A DNA stretch of 64,000 bases from Tenacibaculum sp. SG-28 (GTDB lineage: Bacteria; Bacteroidota; Bacteroidia; Flavobacteriales; Flavobacteriaceae), in contig NZ_MQVY01000001.1 of assembly GCF_002954385.1 (NCBI RefSeq), positions 720,892 to 784,891 on the forward strand, given 5' to 3'. Positions within the stretch are counted from its first letter, which is position 1, and every line of letters starts with the position of its first letter. Below the pieces are notes generated by a model. It searched no databases. It was given only the letters and a program-made list of their open reading frames with translations, and was not told the DNA's origin. Positions 1 to 11,182 of this stretch are shown here, one piece after another. The position numbers were made by a program, and so were the translations under genes.

Positions 1-1
1 T

Positions 2-457
2 CCACTAGTTAATCCTAGTATGCCAAAAAATCAATTATTAGGAACTTTTAATTTAGAAGTTGCCCGATTATACCATTACATATTGGAGGAAGAAGACTCA
101 AATTTTGGCATAGTACATGCCTTAGACGGCTACGACGAAATATCGCTTACGAGTAGTTTCAAACTGTTCACTAAACACGGGGAGCAATTGATATCTCCTG
201 AAGATTTACAAATGGAAACAATAAAACAAAATGCAATTTATGGCGGTAATTCTGTAGATGAGGCAGCAAAAATATTTTCTAAAATTATTCATGGTGACGG
301 CACTAAAGAACAGAACAATGTGGTGCTTACAAACGCAGCATATGCGCTAATGGTTGTGGATAATGCTCTGTCCTTTTCGGATGCCTTTGCAAAAGCTAAA
401 GATTCTCTGTTAGGAGGGAAAGCAAAGGAATGTTTAAATATGCTAATACTTAATTAA
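2..457 (+). CDS. trpD: Anthranilate phosphoribosyltransferase, C-terminal part
   Basis: This is the last roughly 150 residues of TrpD, which transfers phosphoribose from PRPP to anthranilate in tryptophan synthesis. The frame is open from the first base of the window (PLVNPS then MPKNQLLGTFN), so the gene begins upstream and the methionine at 20 is internal. The family segment GPLVNP, followed by the GxF loop and a late HALDGYDEIS stretch with the conserved HGxDG-like position, supports the assignment. It is followed after 18 bases by trpC in the same direction, as expected for a trp operon. The part that binds PRPP and the active site lie mostly outside the window. Confidence 0.93.
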   Translation, partial: PLVNPSMPKNQLLGTFNLEVARLYHYILEEEDSNFGIVHALDGYDEISLTSSFKLFTKHGEQLISPEDLQMETIKQNAIYGGNSVDEAAKIFSKIIHGDGTKEQNNVVLTNAAYALMVVDNALSFSDAFAKAKDSLLGGKAKECLNMLILN

Positions 458-475
458 CACTATAACCTACAAATA

Positions 476-1264
476 ATGACAATATTAGATAAAATTATAG
501 CTTTCAAAAAGAAAGAGGTTCTAAAGATAAAAGCAGAGGTTCCGGTAAAAAAATTAATTGAGAGTCCTAATTTTAAAACACCCTCTTTTTCTTTAAAAAA
601 ATCCTTATTAGATCCCTTTTCTACAGGTATAATTGCCGAATACAAAAGACAGTCACCCTCCAAAGGAATTATCAACGATACCATAGGAGTAGCTGCAGTA
701 ACGGAAGGCTATCTTGATGCCAATGTCGCAGCACAATCCATTTTAACCGACACCTCTTTTTTTGGTGGTACTATGGCAGATTTGATGGAAGCTCGAACTG
801 TAAACCAACACAAGCCTATTTTGAGAAAAGACTTTGTAGTGGATGGTTTTCAGATTGTGGAAGCAAAGGCAATTGGTGCCGACGCGGTACTTCTAATAGC
901 AACTTGTCTGTCTGCAAAAGAATTGAAAAATTACGGGCAGTTAGCGAAAGATTTAGGGCTTGAGGTGTTGTACGAGGTGCACACAAAGGAAGATTTAGAT
1001 AAAATCAATGACCTCGATGGTAAAATTATAGGAATTAACAATAGAGATTTAAAATCTTTTACGGTAGATATCGAAAATTCTATAGCACTGGCAAGTCAAA
1101 TTCCAGATAGTGCGGTTAAAGTATCTGAGAGCGGTATATCAGATCCACGAATAATTACAGGGTTAAAAGAGTTTGGCTTTAAAGGTTTTTTAATTGGAGA
1201 AAATTTTATGAAAGAAGAGGATCCTGGGGAAGCCTGCAAGAACTTTATTAGTCAAATACGATAA
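476..1264 (+). CDS. trpC: Indole-3-glycerol phosphate synthase
   Basis: This 262-residue protein is a full-length (beta/alpha)8 barrel that closes the indole ring, converting carboxyphenylamino-deoxyribulose phosphate to indole-3-glycerol phosphate. The family landmarks are visible: IIAEYKRQSPSKG near residue 50, the segment ILRKDFVVDGFQIVEA near 110, LLIATCLS near 135, IIGINNRDLKSF near 180 and VSESGISDP near 215. Catalytic lysines and glutamates fall in these segments. It sits between trpD (18-base gap) and trpF (9-base gap), so it is almost certainly co-transcribed. It is a separate protein, not a TrpC-TrpF fusion. Confidence 0.96.
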   Translation: MTILDKIIAFKKKEVLKIKAEVPVKKLIESPNFKTPSFSLKKSLLDPFSTGIIAEYKRQSPSKGIINDTIGVAAVTEGYLDANVAAQSILTDTSFFGGTMADLMEARTVNQHKPILRKDFVVDGFQIVEAKAIGADAVLLIATCLSAKELKNYGQLAKDLGLEVLYEVHTKEDLDKINDLDGKIIGINNRDLKSFTVDIENSIALASQIPDSAVKVSESGISDPRIITGLKEFGFKGFLIGENFMKEEDPGEACKNFISQIR

Positions 1265-1273
1265 ATCAATACG

Positions 1274-1903
1274 ATGAAACTAAAAGTTTGTGGAATGAAA
1301 TACGTAAAAAATATAGAACAAGTAGCAGCATTATTGCCCGACTACTTAGGTTTTATTTTTTACGAGTCATCGAAACGAAATTTTGAAGGTATTATTCCTG
1401 ATATACCTAAAAGCATAAAAAAAGTAGGAGTATTTGTAAATGAATACCAAGAAATTGTGGTTTCTCTAGCACAAGAATATCAATTGGAAATGTTGCAATT
1501 ACATGGAGAAGAAACTCCTGCTTACATTGCAGAACTGAGGGTACACCTACCTATGATTAAAATCATTAAAGTATTTTCAGTAAAGGATACTTTTAATTTT
1601 AATGCTTTAGAGAACTATGAAAACCTAGTCGATTACTTCCTATTTGATACAAAAGGAAAAGAAAAGGGAGGAAATGGTGTGGTTTTTAATTGGGAAGTCT
1701 TACAAAATTATCCCTCTAAAAAACCGTACTTTTTAAGTGGTGGTATTGGTTTGGATAGGCTTGATGCGTTGCAAGTATTTCTACAAAGTGTTGCAGGAAA
1801 GTATTGTATAGCAATTGATGTGAATAGTAAATTTGAGACCGTTCCTGGTAGTAAAGAAACTAGAGCACTTGCGAAATTTAAAAAAAGTATTGAAAATTTA
1901 TAG
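1274..1903 (+). CDS. trpF: Phosphoribosylanthranilate isomerase
   Basis: This 209-residue protein has the standard size of stand-alone TrpF, which performs the Amadori rearrangement of phosphoribosylanthranilate. It begins with LKVCGMKYVKNI, containing the catalytic cysteine of the CGM motif, then LGFIFYESSKRN, LQLHGEE near residue 75, FLFDTKGKEKGGNG near residue 130 with the general-acid aspartate, and PYFLSGGIG near 155 for phosphate binding. It lies in the trp operon between trpC and trpB, with 39 bases before trpB. Nothing unusual is seen. Confidence 0.95.
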   Translation: MKLKVCGMKYVKNIEQVAALLPDYLGFIFYESSKRNFEGIIPDIPKSIKKVGVFVNEYQEIVVSLAQEYQLEMLQLHGEETPAYIAELRVHLPMIKIIKVFSVKDTFNFNALENYENLVDYFLFDTKGKEKGGNGVVFNWEVLQNYPSKKPYFLSGGIGLDRLDALQVFLQSVAGKYCIAIDVNSKFETVPGSKETRALAKFKKSIENL

Positions 1904-1942
1904 ACGATTCGTCTTATAGAAATAAAAACACAACAAATAATT

Positions 1943-3118
1943 ATGAAATTTCAACCAGATAGTAATGGATATTATGGGCAATTTGGAGGAGCATTTGTTC
2001 CTGAATTACTCTATCCCAACGTAAAAGAATTAGAAGATAATTACATTACTATAATTAATTCTGAATCTTTTCAAAAAGATTACAAAGCGCTATTAAAGGA
2101 TTATGTAGGAAGACCGAGTCCTTTATATCTCGCAAAGCGATTATCGGAAAAATATGGTGCAACTATTTACTTAAAAAGAGAAGATTTAAACCATACTGGT
2201 GCTCACAAAGTAAACAATACAATTGGCCAGATTTTGATAGCAAAACGATTGGGGAAAACTAAAATTATTGCAGAAACCGGAGCTGGTCAGCACGGTGTTG
2301 CAACTGCGACAGTCTGTGCTTTAATGGGTTTAGAATGTATTGTTTTTATGGGGGAAACCGATATTGAAAGACAAGCTCCAAATGTGGCTCGTATGAAAAT
2401 GCTCGGTGCAAAAGTGATTCCGGCAACTAGTGGAAGTAAAACTCTTAAAGATGCAACCAATGAGGCAATACGATACTGGATACAACATCCGGAGACTTAT
2501 TATTTAATTGGTTCTGTCGTTGGTCCGCATCCTTATCCTGACATGGTAGCAAGATTACAAGCCGTTATTTCAGAAGAAATGAAGATGCAATTAAAAGCAC
2601 AAACCGGTAATGAAAATCCGGATATGATTATTGCTTGTGTAGGAGGAGGAAGTAATGCGGCAGGTGCATTTTATCATTATTTGAATGACGAAGACGTTTC
2701 CTTAATCGCTGTAGAAGCTGCTGGTCTTGGAGTTAATTCTGGTGAAAGTGCAGCAACTTCGCAACTTGGAGAGGTTGGTGTAATTCACGGTAGTAAAACT
2801 ATATTGATGCAGGATGAATATGGACAAATTGTAGAGCCGTATTCCTTGTCTGCAGGTCTTGATTATCCTGGGGTAGGACCTTTACATGCTTTTCTTCATG
2901 AAACAAAACGTGCCGTATTTATGAACGCAACAGACCAAGAAGCACTAGATGCGGCCTATGAATTAACTAGAATAGAAGGTATTATTCCTGCCTTAGAGAC
3001 GGCACATGCCTTAGCAGTTTTACCCAAAATGGAATTGCGAAAAGACCAAATCATCGTTATAAATTTATCGGGAAGAGGCGATAAAGATTTAGAAACTTTT
3101 ATAAAACACTTGAAGTAA
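1943..3118 (+). CDS. trpB: Tryptophan synthase beta chain
   Basis: The 391-residue product is a canonical TrpB1, a PLP enzyme joining indole and serine to make tryptophan. It begins with the typical [15 protein letters not shown]. The PLP lysine lies in the [10 protein letters not shown] segment near residue 85. The glycine-rich phosphate loop CVGGGSNA is near residue 230, and the C-terminal segment has LSGRGDKD. Glutamate in AETGAGQHG near residue 108 matches the catalytic acid. It overlaps functionally with trpA, which starts only two bases after its stop, as expected for the alpha-2 beta-2 complex. Confidence 0.97.
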   Translation: MKFQPDSNGYYGQFGGAFVPELLYPNVKELEDNYITIINSESFQKDYKALLKDYVGRPSPLYLAKRLSEKYGATIYLKREDLNHTGAHKVNNTIGQILIAKRLGKTKIIAETGAGQHGVATATVCALMGLECIVFMGETDIERQAPNVARMKMLGAKVIPATSGSKTLKDATNEAIRYWIQHPETYYLIGSVVGPHPYPDMVARLQAVISEEMKMQLKAQTGNENPDMIIACVGGGSNAAGAFYHYLNDEDVSLIAVEAAGLGVNSGESAATSQLGEVGVIHGSKTILMQDEYGQIVEPYSLSAGLDYPGVGPLHAFLHETKRAVFMNATDQEALDAAYELTRIEGIIPALETAHALAVLPKMELRKDQIIVINLSGRGDKDLETFIKHLK

Positions 3119-3120
3119 TT

Positions 3121-3921
3121 ATGCATGCAAAAGAATCAATTATAGCACCTAAAAATTCTATACAAAAGGTATTTGAGAAAAAGGAAAAAGACGTCTTATC
3201 TATTTTTTTTACTGCTGGTTTTCCGAAACTACAAGATACAGAAACTATAATCCGTTCACTAGAAGTAAATGGAGTAGATTTTATAGAGGTAGGATTGCCC
3301 TATTCAGATCCTTTAGCAGATGGTCCTACCATTCAGCACAGTAGTGCTGTTGCTTTACAAAATGGAATGAACTTAGATGTGGTATTTGAACAGTTAATAC
3401 ATTTAAATCAGGTCTCTACTATCCCGTTGGTGCTTATGGGGTATGTTAACCAGATAATAAAATTTGGAGAAGATTTGTTTTGTCAAAAAATTAAAGAAGC
3501 AGGTATTGATACAATAATTATCCCAGATTTACCCATGATAGAATATGAAAATCATTATGCTGCTTTATTTGAAAAATACGGCATTAATAATGTTTTTTTA
3601 ATCACGCCAAATACTACTGAAGAAAGAATTAGAAAAATTGATGCATTGACGAAAAGTTTTATTTATGTAGTAGCTTCTGCTTCTATTACCGGAGCGAAGG
3701 GAGAGGTGTCTCCAGCACAAATAGACTATTTCAAACGAATCCAAGAAATGCAATTGAATAGTAAATTGATTATAGGGTTTGGTATTTCCGATCATCAAAC
3801 ATTTTCAAAAGCATGTACGTATTCCAATGGTGCTATTATTGGTTCTGCTTTCATCAAAAATCTTGAAAAGTTTGGAGTAGCTGGTATACCAGATTTTATC
3901 AAAGAGGTTAAAAATTGTTAA
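3121..3921 (+). CDS. trpA: Tryptophan synthase alpha chain
   Basis: This 266-residue protein is TrpA, which splits indole-3-glycerol phosphate to indole and glyceraldehyde phosphate and passes indole to TrpB. Landmarks are FFTAGFPKLQDT near residue 30, VDFIEVGLPYSDPLADGPTIQ near 50 with the catalytic glutamate and aspartate, IPDLPMIEYEN near 140, and the phosphate-binding GFGISD and GAIIGSAFIK. There is a short N-terminal extension of about ten residues before the usual start; an alternative start is not obvious. It is the last trp gene here, and the next gene, 66 bases on, is unrelated. Confidence 0.95.
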   Translation: MHAKESIIAPKNSIQKVFEKKEKDVLSIFFTAGFPKLQDTETIIRSLEVNGVDFIEVGLPYSDPLADGPTIQHSSAVALQNGMNLDVVFEQLIHLNQVSTIPLVLMGYVNQIIKFGEDLFCQKIKEAGIDTIIIPDLPMIEYENHYAALFEKYGINNVFLITPNTTEERIRKIDALTKSFIYVVASASITGAKGEVSPAQIDYFKRIQEMQLNSKLIIGFGISDHQTFSKACTYSNGAIIGSAFIKNLEKFGVAGIPDFIKEVKNC

Positions 3922-3987
3922 TGTATTCTTAATTTTTTATGAATTATAGGTAAAAGAGGTAATTTAGTTGCATTAATTAAAAAATTC

Positions 3988-6900
3988 ATGACAAATAAAT
4001 CAATTTACTTCTTATTTACAGTCTTATATTCAACATTTTGCCTAGGGCAGCAAACACTATTAAGGCATCCAAAAATAAGTCCAGATGGATCTAAAATGGC
4101 CTTTAGTTATTATGGAGATATTTGGGTTTATGATTTTGAAAAAGAAAACACAAAAAGAGTTACCATACATCAGGCCTACGAGAGTGACCCTATATGGAAT
4201 GAAAAGGGAACAGCAATAGCTTTTGCCTCGAACCGAAAAGGAAATACTAATGTTTTTATGGTTGATGCCGAAGGAGGAGCTCCATCACAACTTACGTATT
4301 ACCCAACTACAAACACGCCAACTTCCTGGATTGGAGAAGAAGTTGTTTTTACAACTAATAGGGTATACAAAGGACCGGAATGGGATGCTCAAATATATAC
4401 GGCAAATCAAAATGGAGGCACCCCACAGCGTCTGTTAAAAGCCTATGGGAGTATGGCTGCTGTTTCTCCAGATGGTAATTTAATAGCCTTTGTTAAGGGG
4501 GCATGTCGCATTTCGAGAGAGGATTACAGTGGTTCTGCGCAAAGAGATGTTTGGGTGTATAATACAACAACAAATACCTACAACCAAATTACAACAAGTA
4601 ATAAAAACGACCATTCTCCGGCTTGGGATGCAAACGGTAATTTATACTTTATAGGTGCAGAAAGTGGTCGTTATAATATTTACAAACAACCATTGTCTTC
4701 TTCTGGGGTTCCGCAAGGAAATAAACAACAACTAACGAAATTAAAAACCGATGGTGTTCGGTTTTTTCTGTAAGTTCTTCGGGTAAAATCGTGTATAACT
4801 CCGGTATAGATGTATTTGTTTTAGAAGGAGGGAAATCTACTAAATTTACTGTTAATATAGCATCGGACAATCGTTTTGATAATGAGGAAATAAAATCGGT
4901 ATCCGGTAACCTAAGTGCATATGCAGTTTCACCGGATGCGAAGAAGTAGCCATGGAAATCAATGGTGAGATTTTCGTGAAAATAAATGATAAAGAAAAAA
5001 AGCGTTCTAATAATATCAGTAATCACTCTTTTGTAGATAAAATGCCACAATGGATAGATGATAAAACGGTGTTGTTTTTGTCGGATAGAAACCACAAATT
5101 TGAAATATTTAGTGCTACTTCATCAGATACGCTTGTAGGTTTAGAAAGATCCTTAAAAATTGAAATAACTAAAATAGCATCAGAGGCTTCCGATATAGAG
5201 GAGATAATAGTTTCTCCGAATCGTAAAAAAATAGCTTATCGCGTTGGAAGAGGTAAATTAGTACTTGCAAACTTAAAGAAAGGAAAAATCAAAGACGCGG
5301 AAGTATTTTCAGATACTTGGGCTGCAGCCGAGGGTTTAACTTGGAGTCCAGACAGTAAATACATTGCATATTCTCAAGAGGATTTAAATTTTGATAGTGA
5401 AATTTTTATCCAATCTGTAGCAGACAAATCTAAAAAGATGAATGTCAGTATGCATCCGAGAAGTGACAGTAGCCCAGTTTGGAGTGCAGACGGAAAAAAA
5501 TTGGCGTTTTTGTCGAATAGAAGTGGTATCAATTCCGATGTATGGATGGTTTGGTTACAGAAAGAAGATTGGGACAAAACAAAACTAGATAGAGAAGACG
5601 GTTCCTATTACAAAGAAAAACCAGCATCGGATACAAAAGCAAAAAAAGGCTCTAAAGCAAAAAAGAAAGAAGTTGTTGTCACCATAGATGAAGAGAAAAT
5701 TTACGAGCGATTGGTGCAAGTAACCCGATTATCTGATGATGAATATGGCGCTACTTTTACGCCAGATAGTGAGTATATATATTTTTCTGCAACCAATCCA
5801 GCAACACAGAAAAGAAGTTTGTATAAAGTTAAGTATGATGGTAGTAAACCAAAAGAAATTAAAGGTTCTGCAAACGCAAGAAACTTCTCGATTGTTAAAA
5901 ATAAAATGTATTTCACCGCAAGAGGTAGGTTTAAAGAGTTAAATCCAAAAACGGATAAAATAACGAGTTTGCCGCACTCTGCTGCATTTACAACCAACTA
6001 TGCAATGCAACGTGTGCAGGTTTTTGAGGAAGGAATTAGAGCTTTAACAGCCGGTTTTTATGATCCTGAATTTCATGGTTATGATTGGAAAGGTTTGGTT
6101 AAAAAATACAAACCATGGGTGCTAGCTGCAACTACGCAGCAAGATTTTTCTTATATGTTTAATCTTCTTTTAGGACAATTAAATGCGAGCCATATGGGGT
6201 ATCGTTCGGGGAACCCTGAAAAAGTGAAATTTGAAAAAATCGGAGTCTTAGGATTAGATGTTTCTCATGTGAAAAATGGGGTGAGAGTAAATTATGTTTT
6301 ACCAAATTCTCCTGCCGATAAATTCCAAAGTAAACTACAAGAAGGAAATATTATTACCAATGTGAATGGAAAGCCTATTTCCAAAACAACAAACTTCTAC
6401 AGTTTGTTTAAAAATACTAGTGCTAATGAGGTCTTACTAACACTAAGTGATGGTAAAGATATAGTGATACGCCCGCAAGTTTCCTTGCGTAGTGCACAAT
6501 ATGAAGAATGGGTTTCTTCGAGAAAAAAATTGGTAGCCAAATATTCTAATGGGCAATTGGGCTACATTCATATTCAGGGGATGAATATGCCTAGTTTTGA
6601 GCGATTTGAAAGAGAGTTAAAAGCAAGTGGATACGGTAAAAAAGGAATTGTCATCGATGTACGTTATAACGGTGGAGGTTGGACAACAGATAGATTAATG
6701 GCAGTTTTAAATGTGAAACAACACGCATATACCATTCCTAGAGGCGCAACTAAAAGCTTAAAGAATCACAAGCAATTTAGCGGAAATTATCCGTTCAACG
6801 AAAGAGCAATCTTGTCGGTAAACACCAAACCTTTAGTAGCCTTGTGTAATGAAAACAGTTATTCCAATGCCGAAATATTTTCACATGCCTTCAAGAGTTT

Positions 6901-7150
6901 AGGTTTAGGTAAACTAGTTGGACAACCAACATTTGGCGCGGTTATATCTACCGGAGGTAGAGGTCTTCAAAATGGTTTTATTCGAATGCCTTTCAGAGCG
7001 TGGTATGTAAAAGATTCCGATAAAAACATGGAAAATGAAGCTCCAGCTGTACCAGATTATTTGGTAAAGAACAATCCAGGTTGGAAAGATAGAGGAGAAG
7101 ATGCACAACTTAGAAAAGCAGTAGATGTATTGCTACAGGATATCAATTAA
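3988..7150 (+). CDS. Tricorn-like S41 family protease (two frameshifts)
   Basis: This is a secreted or periplasmic tricorn-type protease of about 1054 residues once two single missing bases are restored. An N-terminal signal peptide ends near GQQTLLRHPKISPDG. Repeated PD40/WD40-like blades follow (SPDGSKMAFS, WSPDSKYIAYS, WSADGKKLAFLSNR), then a lysine-rich linker, a PDZ-like segment (GVRVNYVLPNSPADKF) and the S41 catalytic domain with IVIDVRYNGGGW and the nucleophile region YSNAEIFSHAF. The frame breaks at a T6 run (4762-4767) and near 4941 (AAAG read as AAG); reading through both gives continuous homology. The breaks look technical. The substrate is unknown; such proteins degrade peptides. 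Confidence 0.88.
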
Positions 7151-7171
7151 AATAGAAATGTATAACTAAAG

Positions 7172-7200
7172 AAACGAAGACTTATGTCTTCGTTTTTTTT
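7172..7200 (+). terminator. Rho-independent terminator after the tricorn-like gene
   Basis: The inverted repeat AAACGAAGAC / GTCTTCGTTT with a 4-base loop (TTAT) is followed by a run of T residues ending at 7200. It lies 22 bases after the stop codon of the protease gene and just before recQ. Confidence 0.9.
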
Positions 7201-7217
7201 ATGTGTACTTTTACCAT

Positions 7218-9315
7218 ATGTATCCTACAACCAAAGAAGATTTATTAGGAAAGTTAAAACTAAATTTTGGCTACGATTCTTTTCGTTCGAAGCAGCAAAA
7301 TATCATTCAAAATATTTTAGCAAAAAGAGACACCTTAGTTATTATGCCGACAGGAGGGGGGAAATCCATTTGCTACCAATTGCCAGCATTATTTTTTGAT
7401 GGTATTACCATAGTTGTTTCTCCTTTAATCGCTCTTATGAAAGACCAAGTAGATAGTTTAAGGGCTAATGGTGTTGCTGCTACCTATTTTAATAGCAGTC
7501 AAACAGAGGAAGAACAAAAACTAGTATTCGATGCAATTAAAGCCAAAGACGTTAAACTTTTATACACAGCACCGGAGAGTTTACCTTTATTACAGCATTT
7601 TATAAATCAAGATTTCGTGAGTTGTATTGCCATCGACGAGGCACATTGTATTTCCGCATGGGGGCATGATTTTAGACCTTCTTACAAGCAACTTTCCTTT
7701 TTGAAAAAAAAATTACCCGATGTCCCAATCGTTGCACTTACAGCAACTGCAGATAAAGCAACGCAAGAGGATATTATTACCCAATTGGGAATTCGTAAGG
7801 TAGATCGTTTTGTGAGCTCTTTTAATCGTGAAAATATAGCTCTAGAGGTAAGAGCAGCAAACCAAAGAGTGCAGCAAATTATAGAATTCATTCATGCACA
7901 AGAAAAAGATGCTGGTATTGTATATTGTTTGAGTAGAAAGACTACAGAACAAGTCGCCAATAAACTGCTGCAACATGGAATAAATGCTATGGCGTATCAC
8001 GCAGGAATGTCTTCTGAAGAAAGAACGCTTACCCAAGAATCATTTATCAAAGATCAGTGCGATGTAGTATGCGCAACAGTGGCCTTCGGAATGGGTATTG
8101 ATAAGTCGAATGTTCGATGGATAATTCACTACAATATGCCTAAAAATATAGAGGGATATTATCAAGAAATTGGTCGTTCAGGACGCGATGGATTGCCTGC
8201 AAAAGCTTTATTATTCCACAGTTACTCTGATGTTATCCAGTTGCGAAAGTTTATAGAGAATACAAGTAACAGAGAATTGCAAGAGGCTAAATTAGAACGA
8301 ATGAAGCAATTCGCAGAAGCAACGGTTTGTAGGCGCAAAATTTTATTGAGCTATTTTGGGGAGCTAATAGAAGATAATTGTGGTAATTGTGATGTTTGTG
8401 CAAACCCGCCAGAATTTTTTGATGGTACCGTAATAGCACAAAAAGCACTTTCGGCTATATATAGGTTGCAGGGTAAAGAAGCGATGGGAACGGTTGTAGA
8501 TTTTTGCGAGGAGCAAAAATGCAGCTATATTGGGTAAGAACTATCAGGTATTGAAAACCTACGGTGTAGGCAAAGATATTTCATGGAAGCATTGGCAGTA
8601 TTATTTGGTACAGTTAGTAAATCAAGGATATTGTCAAATCGCTTTTCATCAGCATAATACCTTACACCTGAATGAGTTTTCAAAAAAGATTTTATTTGAA
8701 GGTGAAAAAATATTCTTAACCAAGCCTGTGGAAATTGTTGAAAAAACAGAAATACCTACAATAAAAAAGAAGAACATAATTGAAAATTCTTTATTCGAAC
8801 GTTTAAGAGCACTTCGTAATCGAATAGCGAAAGAAGAAAATATAGCTGCATATGTTGTTTTTAGTGATGCTACATTAAGGGAAATAGAAAGACAAAGACC
8901 CTTAAGTGATGAAGAATTTTTAGGGATAAGCGGTGTAGGACGTCGTAAATTAGAGGTTTACGGTGGCGAGTTTGTTGCGGAGATAAAAAATTTTTTATCG
9001 GAAAAGAAAAGGAAGACAAAAGACACAACAGGTATAACCTATAAATTGTATAAAGAAGGATTTACCGTTGCAGAAATTGCAGAGCAAAGAGATTTAAAAT
9101 CTACTACAATTTTTTCTCATTTATCTAAGTTATATTTGGAAGGAAAAAACATCGATTTGAGACAATATGTTACAGCGGAAGAAATGTTTAAACTTGCTAA
9201 TGCAAAGAAAGTGCTTCAAAACGAGAAAGCGTTAAAACCTTATTATGAATTTTTAAATGAAAAATTATCCTACGAAAAAATCAGAATTGGGTTAACTATT
9301 TTAGAAAAGAAGTAG
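7218..9315 (+). CDS. recQ: ATP-dependent DNA helicase RecQ (frameshifted)
   Basis: RecQ unwinds DNA 3' to 5' during recombinational repair. About 699 residues are obtained after restoring two missing bases. The helicase motifs are present: TGGGKSICYQLPAL (Walker A), DEAHCISAWGHDFRPSY (DEAH box) and QEIGRSGRDG (motif VI), followed by the zinc-binding cysteines of the RQC region (CRRKIL, CGNCDVC). After the break come the rest of RQC, an HRDC domain (SDATLREIERQRPLSDEEFLG region) and a C-terminal helix-turn-helix. The break lies at T5 (8501-8505) and A5 (8515-8519); adding one base to each yields FLRGAKNAAILGKNY, the expected RecQ sequence. I chose ATG 7218 over the upstream GTG at 7203. Confidence 0.93.
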
Positions 9316-9352
9316 AATTAATCGTAGACACATATATACGAATAAAGAGGAA

Positions 9353-9384
9353 AGGAAGTCATCCCCCTAAATCTTTGACTTCCT
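9353..9384 (+). terminator. Hairpin downstream of recQ
   Basis: An 8-bp perfect inverted repeat, AGGAAGTC and GACTTCCT, encloses a 16-base loop 38 bases after the recQ stop codon. It has no T tract, so it may be a weak terminator or an RNA-stabilising hairpin. The rest of the 9316-9704 spacer is A+T rich; apart from this hairpin and the crtI control region I see nothing in it. Confidence 0.4.
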
Positions 9385-9679
9385 AACCAATTCAATAACA
9401 ATATTGATTCAAAATTACCGTAGATTAATACAATGTTATTTTTTATTTCGAACAAATGCAGTATTACTGCGATTAAAGCCATAAATATGTTGTTAATTGG
9501 TAAAAACTCGTTTTAATTTAAGCAATATCCTAGACAAAATAATGGTTTAAAAATGCATTAATTGTATTATATCTGTAAAAATGTTTTGTTCTGAAATTTA
9601 TTTTGAAGAGAATACAATTATTGCGAATAAACTTTTGATTTTTGTAAAAAAATATTAAATTTAAAGGAGTTAACATTAA

Positions 9680-9718
9680 TAATTTTGTTTAACTTTGCTT
9701 CGATATGATTAAACAAAA
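9680..9718 (+). promoter_or_regulatory. crtI promoter and predicted CarH-type operator
   Basis: A Bacteroidota -7 box, TAATTTTG (9680-9687), runs into the half-site TGTTTAA (9686-9692). After exactly 16 bases comes the inverted half-site TTAAACA (9709-9715). The arms extend to a perfect 10-bp inverted repeat, TTTTGTTTAA and TTAAACAAAA. The crtI start codon (9705) lies inside the spacer, so a bound protein would block initiation. The same arrangement is present upstream of the MerR-type regulator (46494-46529) and the photolyase operon (54033-54068). A second possible -7 box, TAACTTTG, occurs at 9690-9697. Confidence 0.75.
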
Positions 9719-11182
9719 TAAAAGTATAGCAGTAATTGGTTCCGGTTTTTCCTCTTTATCTGCTGCTTGTTACCTTGCTAAAGAAGGGTATCACGTAACA
9801 ATTTATGAGAAAAATAATACGGTAGGAGGCAGAGCTCGACAGTATCTAAATAATGGATTTACCTTTGATATTGGTCCTACGTGGTATTGGATGCCAGATG
9901 TTTTTGAAAAATTCTTTGCAGATTTTGGTAAGAAACCTTCTGATTATTATGCTTTAGAAAAACTTTCTCCGGCATACCAAGTGTATTTTGACCAGCAAGA
10001 TAGTATTACAATTCCGGATAATTTTAAAGATATTTGTGCAGTTTTTGAAGCGGAAGAACCAGGTAGTTCAAAACATCTTATAAAATTCATGAAATCTGCT
10101 GAGGATAATTATGATATTGCGGTTAGAGATATGGTTTATAAACCAGGAGTTTCTCCCTTAGAACTAGTTTCTGCCAAGACTGCAGTAAGAGTAAATCAAT
10201 TTTTTCCACGATACGAAAAGAAGTTAGGAAAAATATCAAAAGTAAAAAACTAATTCAAATACTAGAATTTCCAGTATTATTTTTAGGAGCAAAGCCTAGC
10301 AATACTCCTGCCTTCTATAATTTTATGAATTATGCAGATTTCTCCTTAGGGACCTGGCATCCTGTTGGTGGTATGTATAAAGTAATTGAAGGAATGGTTT
10401 CTCTTGCTAAAGAATTAGGTGTTACTTTTAATACAAACAGCCAAATCACCAAGATAGTATTACACGATGATCAAAGTGTTAAAGGTTTGGAGGTCAATGG
10501 TGAGTTTTCAGCGTACAACCTCATTCTAAGTGGTGCAGATTACCATCATACAGAAACACTTTTACCAAAAGAAAATAGACAATACTCAGAGAAATATTGG
10601 TCAAAAAAGACCTTTGCACCATCGTCCTTATTATTTTATGTAGGTTTTGATAAGAAATTGCAAAATGTTTCGCACCATACCCTGTTTTTTGATACGGATT
10701 TTGATGTGCACGCAAAGACAATATACGATACACCAAGTTGGCCAGAAAATCCATTGTTTTATGCAAGTTTTCCTTCGATTACAGACGATTCTTTTTCGCC
10801 AAAAGGAAAGGAAGCTGGTACGTTTCTCATACCTCTAGCACCAGGAATTGAGGATACGCAGGAAATTAGAGAAAAATATTTCAAGATTATCATGAAGCGT
10901 TTAGAAAAGTTAACTGGGCAAAGTGTTGAAGATTCTATTCTCTTTAAAGAAAGTTATTGTGTTAATGATTTTATTGAAGATTATAATTCTTACAAAGGAA
11001 ACGCATATGGATTAGCTAATATTCTTACGCAAACAGCTTTCTTAAGACCAAAAATAAAAAGTAAAAAGGTAAAAAATTTATTTTTTACCGGACAATTAAC
11101 AGTTCCAGGACCTGGTGTTCCTCCATCTCTTATTTCAGGGAAAGTAGCAACAGACTTAATTCTAAAAACAACCACAAAATGA
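9705..11182 (+). CDS. crtI: Phytoene desaturase CrtI (one frameshift)
   Basis: This FAD-dependent enzyme desaturates phytoene to lycopene. About 492 residues are obtained after restoring one missing A in the A4 run at 10216-10219; the joined reading continues as YEKEVRKNIKSKKLIQILEF, as expected for this family. The N-terminal dinucleotide-binding motif is VIGSGFSSLSAACYLAKEG, followed by NNTVGGRARQ. The C-terminal motif FTGQLTVPGPGVPPSLISG is the usual carotenoid-desaturase ending. It is the first gene of a nine-gene run on this strand, overlaps crtB by 4 bases, and has the predicted light-regulated operator at its start. Confidence 0.95.

Noticed and set aside
4762..4952. Programmed frameshifting in the tricorn-like gene
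   Set aside because: Two breaks in 190 bases without slippery-site and pseudoknot features, and the same kind of loss in many unrelated genes, point to sequence error.
9690..9697. TAACTTTG as the true crtI -7 box
   Set aside because: It fits the consensus, but the box at 9680-9687 is the one placed identically at the other two operators; kept only as an alternative.
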